A DNA stretch of 64,000 bases from Haloferax mediterranei ATCC 33500 (GTDB taxonomy: Archaea > Halobacteriota > Halobacteria > Halobacteriales > Haloferacaceae), in NCBI RefSeq assembly GCF_000306765.2, contig NC_017941.2, positions 682,001 through 746,000 of the forward strand, written 5' to 3'. Made by a program: the position numbers and the translations under genes. Under the pieces are notes generated by a model. It was not told the origin of the DNA. It ran no database searches and worked only from the letters and a program-made list of their open reading frames with translations. Below are positions 44,448 through 51,722 of the stretch, piece by piece. The number at the start of each line of letters is the position of its first letter. The stretch's first letter is position 1.

Positions 44448-45560
44448 CTACTCGCCTTCGTTTGGTTTGGCTGACAGTGACTCGTCGTGGATGAATGCGA
44501 CGGTGTCTTCGTTTCCGCTGCGGACGAGCACGGTTCCGGTACTCGTGTTCGCGGGAACGGAGAAGACGGTCCAGACGGTTTCGGACTCGTTCGGTGTGAA
44601 CAGGCCGCCGTTTGCGAACCCGGTCGTGTTTGCGAGCGGTTGGTGTGCGTACCGAACGCTATCGGATTCGAAGACGAGCGCGGACTGCGAGAGCGACCCC
44701 GGTGACGATTGCTGGGTCGTCACGTTGAGTGCGACGACGACGAACTGCTCGCCATCGGGAGCGGTGTACGACCGATTTCCGAGCTGTACCGACTCGGTCG
44801 TTTTCGCGTTCCACCGTGCAACCATATCGGCGGAGTCGGCGGGCGCACTGGAGACCGCAGAGACGCCGACGCCGGAGGCACCGCTGGGGCCGCCGAGTCC
44901 GTCAATCATCGGTCCGAGGGCTGCAACCGACCCGAGCGCGAGCACGAGCAGCAAGACCGCAACGACGACGACGCGGACGCTCGGCGGTGAACCGGATTTG
45001 AGGTCGTCGATAGAAGATGGCAGTCGGTCGCTAAGCGAACCACTTCCGTCGCCGTCCCCACCTGAGAGTCGCTCGCGGATGGCGTCTATCGGGAGCGACG
45101 CGAGCGCGTCTTCGACCGGTTCGGGAAGGTCGAACGGTAATCCGAATTCGACCTCCGCGCTTTCGAATACGTCTCCGTCGGTGTACTGCCGAACCGTCTC
45201 TTCGAGACCCTCCTCTGTGACCGTCTCACCGAGCTCGTCTCGGTCGAGTAAGGTCACGTCGTGATTCGTGGCGAAGCCGCGTACCTCGTCGACGAATTCG
45301 CCCTGTGTTGCGACGACAACCACGTCGATTTGACGCTTCTTCGCGTGCGCGACGAACCCTTTGATGTGCTCTTTTTCGACCGTCGCCTCGATGTCGGGAA
45401 GCACCAGCATCATCCCCTTGGTCCCGTCCGCTCGTTGCCCTTGGATGAGATAGCGACCCTCCCCGCGGGGTTGTGCGTTCGTCTGCCAGTTACGTTGCGT
45501 CCAGAGGTCCGAGAGGAAGTGGACGAACTTCGTCGCGTCCAGTTCGATGAGTGTCGTCAC
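44448..45560 (-). CDS. Mrr-like (nuclease-fold) N-terminus, membrane helix and DUF4352-like exterior domain
   Basis: 370 residues from GTG 45560, which overlaps the stop of the 44-residue gene (GTGA). The first 125 residues resemble a Mrr/PD-(D/E)xK fold: FVHFLSDLWTQRNWQTNAQ and AHAKKRQIDVVVVATQGEFVDEVRGFATNHDVTLLDRDEL, but the catalytic DxD/QAK strand reads MLVLPD, so it is probably not a nuclease. A helix follows at about residues 197-219 (VRVVVVAVLLLVLALGSVAAL). The outside part (GNRSYTAPDGEQFVVVALNVTTQQSSPG) is DUF4352-like, with several N-x-S/T sites. A cytosol-to-surface sensor or adaptor is inferred. Confidence 0.65.
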   Translation of the reverse strand: MTTLIELDATKFVHFLSDLWTQRNWQTNAQPRGEGRYLIQGQRADGTKGMMLVLPDIEATVEKEHIKGFVAHAKKRQIDVVVVATQGEFVDEVRGFATNHDVTLLDRDELGETVTEEGLEETVRQYTDGDVFESAEVEFGLPFDLPEPVEDALASLPIDAIRERLSGGDGDGSGSLSDRLPSSIDDLKSGSPPSVRVVVVAVLLLVLALGSVAALGPMIDGLGGPSGASGVGVSAVSSAPADSADMVARWNAKTTESVQLGNRSYTAPDGEQFVVVALNVTTQQSSPGSLSQSALVFESDSVRYAHQPLANTTGFANGGLFTPNESETVWTVFSVPANTSTGTVLVRSGNEDTVAFIHDESLSAKPNEGE

Positions 45561-45691
45561 TGTGTTTCCTCCGCCGTGTACGGTCTGTGTCGTCCGTCCT
45601 GTGTGGTCATGTCGCGTTCGTATTCGAGTTCGTCCAATCGGCGTGCAGCGCCGGGAGTAAACCGACCGCCGCGAGTATCAATCGGTATCAC
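45557..45691 (-). CDS. 44-residue protein, coupled both sides
   Basis: A 44-codon frame starting with GTG at 45691, which overlaps the TGA of the surface protein (GTGA), and ending in TGA at 45557-45559, which overlaps the GTG of the Mrr-like gene (GTGA). Length and frame agree exactly: 135 bp. The product begins VIPIDTRGGRFTPGAA, continues RRLDELEYERDMTTQ and ends YTAEETQ: charged, soluble, with a short helical centre. Too short for routine calling. No family recognised. Its double translational coupling argues that it is a real gene. Confidence 0.65.
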   Translation of the reverse strand: MIPIDTRGGRFTPGAARRLDELEYERDMTTQDGRHRPYTAEETQ

Positions 45692-47424
45692 AGTCGTCGT
45701 GCGATGAGCCCCGTCAGTAGTAGTGCGATGACCGCGAGCCCGGGCGAAAACGGAATACCAGCGTTGGTTCCGGAAGACGGTTCCAGTGGCGTCCGTTCGA
45801 CGACCGGGTAGGGCGTCGCGGTCGGCGTCGTTGTCGCAGTCGATTCAGTTGTCGTGGTGGTCGGTGTCGGCGTCTTCGCGCCGGGTTCGAGTCGGACCAT
45901 CGCGTCGTCGGCGATGATGGTACCTGCGGTTTCGTTCGTGGCGTTCGTCCCGTTCGTGGTGTTCGTCACGTTGAACCCACCCGTCCGGAACGGAGCGTCG
46001 AACGCCCGCGAGAAGTTCTGGTTGCGGTCGCGGTCGGCGTAGGCAATCGCGAGCAGTTCGCTGTCGGTCAACTGCCGACGGTCGAAGTCGACGATGACGT
46101 TCTTGTGTGACCCGGCCGGGAGGTACGCGCTGGTTCCTAACGGCTCTTCATCCGCGGTTTCGACCGTGACGAAGCCGCCGACCGAGAGGTTCACCTCGCT
46201 GATAGTGACGAACGTTCCGTCGGTCTCCTGGTCGACGAACCGAAGGCTCGCGTCCGATTCGAGAAGGCGCATCGTCCGCTCGGTCTCGTCGCGGTAGTCG
46301 CGAATCCACATCGGGAACGAAAGCCCGCGGTCGTCGGGCGCGAACGTGAGATTCTGCGTCAGCGTCCCGTCGGATTCGACGGTGATGGGGACGAGTTTCA
46401 GGAATGGTTGGCCGGGGGCACGCGCTCGTAGTTCGACGGTACTTCCGGGTGCGAGCGTCGTCTTTCCGGTGACGTTCACGCGGAGCGATTCCCACGGATA
46501 GACCGTCTCGTTGTCCACGTTTACGGAGACGGTCGGCTCGACGAGTCGAACCCGTGACCGCGCGGTGATGGTGTCTTCTTCGACGAATCCGCTGTGGTTC
46601 CCCTGGAGCGTCACCCGCGCTTCGTAGGTCTCTTCGTCACCCTCCAGCGGGAGGTCCGAGGTGTCCCAGACGACGTAGACAACGTCGTTTTCGAAGTCGG
46701 GGACGATTGTCGTCCCGTTTTCCGGCGTTGCGAGGAACGTCTGTTGTTCGTGGTTGGGCCGGACTTCGAGTTGGTTCAACGAAATCTCGATACCGCTTGC
46801 GTTCGCCCCGCCGGTCACGTCACCGGGTTTCAGCGCCGATTCGAGGCCGCTCTCGTTGAGTTGGATGACCGCGAGGTCGCCTTTTGCGACCTTCTGTCGC
46901 TCCGTGACGGCTTCGCGGACGTTCTTCGCCGTCAGTTTCGAGTCGGAGTCGTTGAGACTCGCTGGTGCGACGGTCGTCGTCGCCGACGTGTTGCCTCGGG
47001 GCTCGACCTCGAGTTGCCCGATAGCACGTTCGACACCGTCGATAGTCACGTTCATCAGGTACGCCGCCGGTTCGATGGGCCGCCGAAGTTCGGCAGTGTG
47101 GAGCGTCTTGTTCCCACCGCCGGAGACGTACGTCTTCGGCTTCCCGGTCGAATTGTAGGTGTCGATGGTGATAGTGGTCGTTCCCGACCCGCCGAGTTCG
47201 ACGGTCAGGTGGTAGCCGTAGTCGTCACCACCGATATGGAGCGTGCCTGGCTGTGAGTGCGAGACACGTATCTCGACGACATCGCCACGTGTGACGGTTG
47301 TGACGTCTTCGCCGAACGAAGCGGTCGGCTCGTCGGCCGCGATTGCGGGCGTCGGAACCCAGAGCGCCGCGAAGAGAATCAACGCGGCGACCAACACGGA
47401 GGGTGCACGGGCTGCGTAACTCAT
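45688..47424 (-). CDS. secreted surface glycoprotein with signal peptide and C-terminal anchor
   Basis: 578 residues from ATG 47424. Signal peptide VLVAALILFAALWVPTPAIAA. A repeat-like beta exterior follows with many N-x-S/T sites (for example NST, NKT, NVT, NTS, NDS, NES, NAS, NHS, NET, NLT). A Thr/Pro-rich spacer (TPTPTTTTTESTATTTPT) is followed by a C-terminal segment SPGLAVIALLLTGLIARRL, similar to a PGF-CTERM anchor but with PGL in place of PGF. N-glycosylation by the Agl pathway (AglD here) is likely. Function not recognised. First large gene of a coupled trio. Confidence 0.75.
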   Translation of the reverse strand: MSYAARAPSVLVAALILFAALWVPTPAIAADEPTASFGEDVTTVTRGDVVEIRVSHSQPGTLHIGGDDYGYHLTVELGGSGTTTITIDTYNSTGKPKTYVSGGGNKTLHTAELRRPIEPAAYLMNVTIDGVERAIGQLEVEPRGNTSATTTVAPASLNDSDSKLTAKNVREAVTERQKVAKGDLAVIQLNESGLESALKPGDVTGGANASGIEISLNQLEVRPNHEQQTFLATPENGTTIVPDFENDVVYVVWDTSDLPLEGDEETYEARVTLQGNHSGFVEEDTITARSRVRLVEPTVSVNVDNETVYPWESLRVNVTGKTTLAPGSTVELRARAPGQPFLKLVPITVESDGTLTQNLTFAPDDRGLSFPMWIRDYRDETERTMRLLESDASLRFVDQETDGTFVTISEVNLSVGGFVTVETADEEPLGTSAYLPAGSHKNVIVDFDRRQLTDSELLAIAYADRDRNQNFSRAFDAPFRTGGFNVTNTTNGTNATNETAGTIIADDAMVRLEPGAKTPTPTTTTTESTATTTPTATPYPVVERTPLEPSSGTNAGIPFSPGLAVIALLLTGLIARRL

Positions 47425-47586
47425 TTCGTATGTCCCGGTTGGGGAGTTGGCGGTGGTTCCCGTTGCGGTCACATAAATCAAAAGGCCCGATTATCAAAAT
47501 GGAAAGTCGGCGGAGGATTCTCTCCGCTTGTCGTGGCTCTCTCGGCGCTCGTTTGTCAGCGCTCCGTCCGTCTCCGTCCGTTCCTG

Positions 47587-47817
47587 TCAGCCCCCGCCCG
47601 GGAACACCGTGATCACGATGAGACCAACCGCGAATAGCACGCCGAGAAGGACGAAAACCACGTTCTCTGCTCGTGGTGACCCAGGCTCTATCGGGAGTTG
47701 CTCCGCTGTGGGCGACGCGTCGACTGGGTCGCGGCCGTCGGGCCCGACTTCGTCGACATCGTATCGCCACTCGTCTTCTCCGTCTGCCTCGTCCTTGGGG
47801 GCGGGACCGCGCGACAT
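47587..47817 (-). CDS. small single-helix membrane protein (DUF7312-like)
   Basis: 76 residues. A polar Asp/Glu/Pro-rich N-terminus is followed by one C-terminal helix (VVFVLLGVLFAVGLIVITVF) and ends PGGG. It matches the layout of small haloarchaeal DUF7312 proteins, from memory. It begins 69 bp from the pyruvate kinase stop and precedes the surface-protein operon on the same strand. Function unknown. Confidence 0.6.
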   Translation of the reverse strand: MSRGPAPKDEADGEDEWRYDVDEVGPDGRDPVDASPTAEQLPIEPGSPRAENVVFVLLGVLFAVGLIVITVFPGGG

Positions 47818-47886
47818 TAGTTACAGGTACGTGGTACGGTGGGAAAGGGCTACCGCACTCCCGTTCGACGTCGCGTGCGTCTCGGC

Positions 47887-49644
47887 TCAGCGACTGCCGC
47901 GGTTGTAGCTGATGACATCGCCTTCGTAGACGATGCCGCGCTCCGCGTGGAGCGTGACGGACGCGCCTTCTTCGATGGTCTTCGGCAGCGGCGCGCCGGA
48001 AATCATCGGGATGTCGAGTTCGCGCGCGACGAGCGCCGGGTAGCCCGTCATGCCTGCGCGGGCGTCGATGATGCCAGCGAGTTTGTCGGCGTCACCGTCG
48101 AATTCGCCGTCGAACTCGGCCGAAAGCGCGAGGACTGCGCCTTCCGGCACGTCGGAGAGGTCGCCGTCTTCGGTCCGGTAGAGCGGCCCTGCGACGCGGC
48201 CGCTGACGATTTTCCGGCCGGTGGCGATTGGCTCGGCGGCGACGTGGACCTTGAGCATGTTCGTCGTGTTCGTCCCTTCGAGTTCCGTCATCATTCCGGA
48301 GAGGACGACGATTGTGTCGCCGGACTCCGCGACACCGGCGTCGAGCGCGGCGGTGACGGCGTCGTCCATCACGGCTTCGACACTCGCGCTGTAGTCAGAG
48401 TACTCGGCGGAGACGCCCCACGAGACGGCGAGTTGACGTCGCGTCCGGTCGTTCGGGGTGACGGCGACGACCGGCACGCCCGGACGGAACTTCGCGGTCT
48501 TCCGGGCGGTGTACCCGGATTCGGAGACTGCGACGACGGCCGCAGCGTTCACGTCGCGCGCGAGGTAGCGCGCGGAGCGGGCGAGCGCCTCGGTTCGGGA
48601 GCCTTCGTCAGCGGTCGGAACGCGCTGTTCTTGGCTCTCGTCGTACTCGGGACTCGCTTCGACTTCTTTGACGATACGGGACATCGTGTCGACGACGCGG
48701 GCCGGGTGGTCGCCGACGGCCGTCTCGCCCGAGAGCATCACGGCGTCGGTGCCGTCGAGGACGGCGTTGGCCACGTCGGACGCCTCGGCACGAGTCGGGC
48801 GGCGAGAGCGAACCATCGAGTCGAGCATCTCGGTCGCGGTGATAACTGGTACGCCCGCGGCCTGCGCTTTGCGGATGGTGCGCTTCTGAATAATCGGCAC
48901 TTCTTCGAGCGGGCACTCGACACCGAGGTCGCCGCGAGCGACCATCACGCCGTGGGCTGCCTGAATAATCTCGTCGAGATTTTCGACCGCACCGGCGCGC
49001 TCGATTTTGGCGATGATGGGAATCTCCGCACCGAGGCTTTCGAGCGTGTCGCTGATGGTGTACACGTCCTCTGCGTCGCGGATGAACGAGGCGGCGACGA
49101 AATCGACTTCCTTCTCGGCGGCGAGTTTCAGGTTTTCGTAGTCCGAGTCGGTGATGAGGTCGATATCGAGGTCGACGCCGGGGACGTTCACGCCCTTGCG
49201 CGCGCCGAGTTGTCCACCGGAGTTGATGCGCGTGAAGACAGAGCCGTCTTCGACGCGGTCGACGGTCGCTTCGATTCGGCCGTCGTCGAGAAGAACAGTG
49301 TCTCCGGGTTCTGCGGCGGCGATAGAGTACGAAAGACCGACCGCTTCGGGCGTGGCGTCGTCGCCCTCGTAAAACCGAACCTCGCTTCCCGTTTCGAGGT
49401 AGATGTCCTCGTCGATGGGGGCAGTACGTACTTCGGGGCCTTGCAGGTCGAGCATGGCCGCGAGCGGTTCTTTGGTCGCGTCGTCGACGGCGCGGATGCT
49501 ATCGATGACCTCAGACCGGTGTTCGACGTTTCCGTGGCTCGCGTTCATCCGGGCAACGCTCATCCCGGCGTCCGCGAGATCACGAATCGTCTCCCGGTCG
49601 AACGATGCCGGACCGAGGGTACAGACGATTTTTGCGTTTCGCAT
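47887..49644 (-). CDS. pyk: pyruvate kinase with C-terminal swivel-like domain
   Basis: 585 residues from ATG 49644 (MRNAKIVCTLGPASFDRETI). Catalytic motifs: RMNASHGNVEHR, KIERAGAVENLDEIIQAAHGVMVARGDLGVE, and MLDSMVRSRRPTRAEASDVANAVLDGTDAVMLSGETAVGDHP. An extra domain of about 110 residues ends the protein; it resembles the phosphohistidine swivel of PEP-utilising enzymes but has GMTGYPALVARELDIP where those have G-x-T-S-H. It makes pyruvate and ATP from PEP. A 16-bp palindrome matching one near ppsA lies upstream. Confidence 0.93.
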   Translation of the reverse strand: MRNAKIVCTLGPASFDRETIRDLADAGMSVARMNASHGNVEHRSEVIDSIRAVDDATKEPLAAMLDLQGPEVRTAPIDEDIYLETGSEVRFYEGDDATPEAVGLSYSIAAAEPGDTVLLDDGRIEATVDRVEDGSVFTRINSGGQLGARKGVNVPGVDLDIDLITDSDYENLKLAAEKEVDFVAASFIRDAEDVYTISDTLESLGAEIPIIAKIERAGAVENLDEIIQAAHGVMVARGDLGVECPLEEVPIIQKRTIRKAQAAGVPVITATEMLDSMVRSRRPTRAEASDVANAVLDGTDAVMLSGETAVGDHPARVVDTMSRIVKEVEASPEYDESQEQRVPTADEGSRTEALARSARYLARDVNAAAVVAVSESGYTARKTAKFRPGVPVVAVTPNDRTRRQLAVSWGVSAEYSDYSASVEAVMDDAVTAALDAGVAESGDTIVVLSGMMTELEGTNTTNMLKVHVAAEPIATGRKIVSGRVAGPLYRTEDGDLSDVPEGAVLALSAEFDGEFDGDADKLAGIIDARAGMTGYPALVARELDIPMISGAPLPKTIEEGASVTLHAERGIVYEGDVISYNRGSR

Positions 49645-49684
49645 AGCCCGACCTACGGCTGACAAATAAAAAAGCCCGATGATG

Positions 49685-49700
49685 AACTCGGTGTCGAGTA
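49685..49700. promoter_or_regulatory. TrmB-like palindrome upstream of pyruvate kinase
   Basis: AACTCGGTGTCGAGTA, with inverted arms ACTCG and CGAGT, lies just upstream of the T-rich TATA element (about 49665-49675) of the leaderless pyk gene. It differs at only three of 16 positions from the site at 59037-59052 upstream of ppsA. Published TrmB sites in Halobacterium follow TACT-N7/8-GAGTA, and here ACT-N7-GAGTA is present. Confidence 0.6.
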
Positions 49701-49835
49701 AGAGGTTCACATACGTAGTCTATGTAGACGTCTGCGGCCTAACATCACGTGATAGTCGAACCTCCGGGTGTGGAATATTGTGGTATTTGTTAATCTGTCG
49801 CACATTTTTTTGCTCCTTCGGTCCTACATACAGCT

Positions 49836-50627
49836 ATGCGCCCGACTGACGAGCACCCGCTCCGGACGGATGGTGGTGAGACTGACGGGGGCGACAGTAG
49901 TCTCCCGACGGGACCGGTCCCACCGGATGACGAGACACCGAGTTTCTACGAGCGAAAGGCTCGTAGAACCGGACTGGCTCGCTTGACGTACGAGTACTTC
50001 GAGCGCGCACGTCGTGAAGACCAGAACCTCCGCACGGAGTCTGACTACGTCGAACGCGACGTGCTGGCGTTCCCGACGTGGCCGCACGAGACCGTCCGAA
50101 ACCTCTCGATTGCCTCGTTTTTCGTCGGGATGATTCTGTTCCTCTCGGCGACGATGCCGCCGCACATCGGCGCGCCCGCGAACCCGAGCCAGACGCCAGC
50201 GATTATTCTCCCGGACTGGTATCTCTACTGGTCGTTCGGCCTCCTCAAGATGACTCCGCTGAACCCCGAGCTTGCCATCCTCGGCGGCCAAAAGCTGATG
50301 GCCGACCGGACGTACGGCGTGGTCGCAAACGGCGTGGTCGTCGGCTTCATCGCTATCGTCCCCTTCCTCAACAAGGGGTCCGCCCGGCGTCCCGTCGAAC
50401 AGCCGTTCTGGGCGGCCGTGGGCGTCTTCGGCGTGGTCTTCGCGCTGACGATTAGCCTCCTCGCCATCAAGAACCTCATGCCGATGAACGTCGACCTGCT
50501 GTTCGACCTGACGTTCCTCTTACCGTTCGTCTTCGGCTTCCTCACCTACGCGGTACTCAAGACGATGCGCGAGGGCTACATGTACGACCTCAACCGCCGC
50601 TACTACCGACTCCGGCCGCCGAAGTAG
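49836..50627 (+). CDS. cytochrome b C-terminal-type membrane protein
   Basis: 263 residues. A hydrophilic N-terminal 90 residues precede four helices. The motif PDWYLYWSFGLLKMTPLN is the PEWY-type quinone-site element of cytochrome b C-terminal (subunit IV) domains; later LPFLNKGSARRP-like IVPFLNKGSARRPVEQPFW matches the conserved loop before helix G. No heme-binding histidines of the N-terminal four-helix bundle are present, and no cytochrome b N-terminal partner is adjacent. It is probably one half of a split bc-type complex. Electron-transport partner unknown. Confidence 0.75.
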   Translation: MRPTDEHPLRTDGGETDGGDSSLPTGPVPPDDETPSFYERKARRTGLARLTYEYFERARREDQNLRTESDYVERDVLAFPTWPHETVRNLSIASFFVGMILFLSATMPPHIGAPANPSQTPAIILPDWYLYWSFGLLKMTPLNPELAILGGQKLMADRTYGVVANGVVVGFIAIVPFLNKGSARRPVEQPFWAAVGVFGVVFALTISLLAIKNLMPMNVDLLFDLTFLLPFVFGFLTYAVLKTMREGYMYDLNRRYYRLRPPK

Positions 50628-50635
50628 TCCGACTC

Positions 50636-50891
50636 ATGACCGAACAGAACAACCATCCGTCAAATACTCTCTGCGGGGCGCAGTCTCGCTGCTCGCTCCG
50701 GTGTCAAGCAGCTAGTCGATACGTCCAGTACGATTCGCCAGTTCGCCGTCGTCGCTGTTTCCTCCGGTGTCGTCGTCTCTCTGGATGCACGTGCCGTCGA
50801 ACTCGGTAGCGACAACCCCGTCTCTGAGGGTGCGTTCGTCGTTATGGGTGTCGGAGGGGTACTCTACGCTGTCGACTGGATTCGAGAATAA
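50636..50891 (+). pseudogene. small two-helix membrane protein, frameshifted by one base
   Basis: ATG 50636 reads MTEQNNHPSNTL and then becomes Arg/Cys-rich, whereas the frame beginning at 50640 reads TTIRQILSAGRSLAARSGV and continues to TAA 50889-50891 with two hydrophobic segments (FAVVAVSSGVVVSLDA and AFVVMGVGGVLYAVDWI). That frame has no start codon. Removing one A in GAACAGAACAACC near 50650 joins the two as MTEQTTIRQILSAGRSL. It lies 8 bp after the cytochrome b gene. Probably a small accessory subunit, inactivated, or an assembly error. Confidence 0.6.
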
Positions 50892-50952
50892 GCTAATCGA
50901 GATTCGTCGCTTCGCTGGGCGAGAACAGTCTGGGAACGATAACAGCCGCTCC

Positions 50953-51246
50953 TCAGGGGACTGCAACGCTCGTTCGGTAGACGTCGCCATCGTAGCGGAC
51001 GTATCCGGGGTCGATGAACTCGTTTCGGTCAATTCCTTTTTCGAGCGTCACGCTTCCGTCCTCGTCGAGTGCCTGTTGAAAGACCTCCTGTTGTGCCGAC
51101 GAGAGGTTTTCGTACGAGACGGCTCCCTCCCCCTGCGGGAGTTCATCGACGCGTTCGACCGTCAGATACCCCGTTCCGTTGCTTCCGCCGAGACACCCCG
51201 TCGAGAGAACGACGAGCGCCACGGCGAGTACGACGCCAAATCGCAT
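50953..51246 (-). CDS. lipoprotein of a small paralogous family
   Basis: 97 residues. Signal peptide and lipobox LVVLSTGC (Cys at residue 18). The mature part is TVERVDELPQGEGAVSYENLSSAQQEVFQQAL followed by RNEFIDPGYVRYDGDVYRTSV. It shares with its neighbour (51324-51629) the pattern ERVDELxQGxGAV, RNEFxxPGYVRYDGxxYRT. The family (DUF7979-like, from memory) has no known function. It would be attached to the outer face of the membrane. Confidence 0.75.
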   Translation of the reverse strand: MRFGVVLAVALVVLSTGCLGGSNGTGYLTVERVDELPQGEGAVSYENLSSAQQEVFQQALDEDGSVTLEKGIDRNEFIDPGYVRYDGDVYRTSVAVP

Positions 51247-51323
51247 ACCGGTGCTCCCGCGTAGTCACTCAAAGTGGCTCCGGTTGCGTCGTGACGTTCG
51301 AGACGAGTAGCGAAACGGTCCCG

Positions 51324-51629
51324 TCAGGAGGAAACTGTCGTCCGGTAGATGCCGCCGTCGTATCGGACGTAACCGGGGCCGACGAACTCGTTGCGGGCGT
51401 CTTCGCTCGGTATCTGTACTTCTTCGCCGGTCGTCACTGCCTCTTCGAATGCCGCTCGCTGGTCGGGGTCGAGGTTTCCAAAGGCGACCGCGCCCTGTCC
51501 CTGCTGGAGTTCGTCGACGCGCTCGACGGTCAGCGTTCCCGCCCCGCCGCCGGTGACGGCGGTGACGACGCCCACGACGGCCACGAGCGCAACGACGATT
51601 CCGAGTGCTTCCCGTCCACCGATTCGCAT
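51324..51629 (-). CDS. single-helix membrane paralogue of the adjacent lipoprotein
   Basis: 101 residues. An uncleaved-looking N-terminal helix (ALGIVVALVAVVGVVTAVTGG) replaces the lipobox of its neighbour, and the same domain follows (TVERVDELQQGQGAVAFGNLDPDQRAAFEEAV, RNEFVGPGYVRYDGGIYRTTV). The two arose by tandem duplication with different anchors. Function unknown. Confidence 0.75.
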   Translation of the reverse strand: MRIGGREALGIVVALVAVVGVVTAVTGGGAGTLTVERVDELQQGQGAVAFGNLDPDQRAAFEEAVTTGEEVQIPSEDARNEFVGPGYVRYDGGIYRTTVSS

Positions 51630-51722
51630 AGCCGACGCTCGGGAGGCAGTGTAGTTAGTCGCTGTGGTCCGCGTCTGGTATTCGACGTCAAAAAACGAGA
51701 CCGAACGGGCGGTGAGTCGCGC

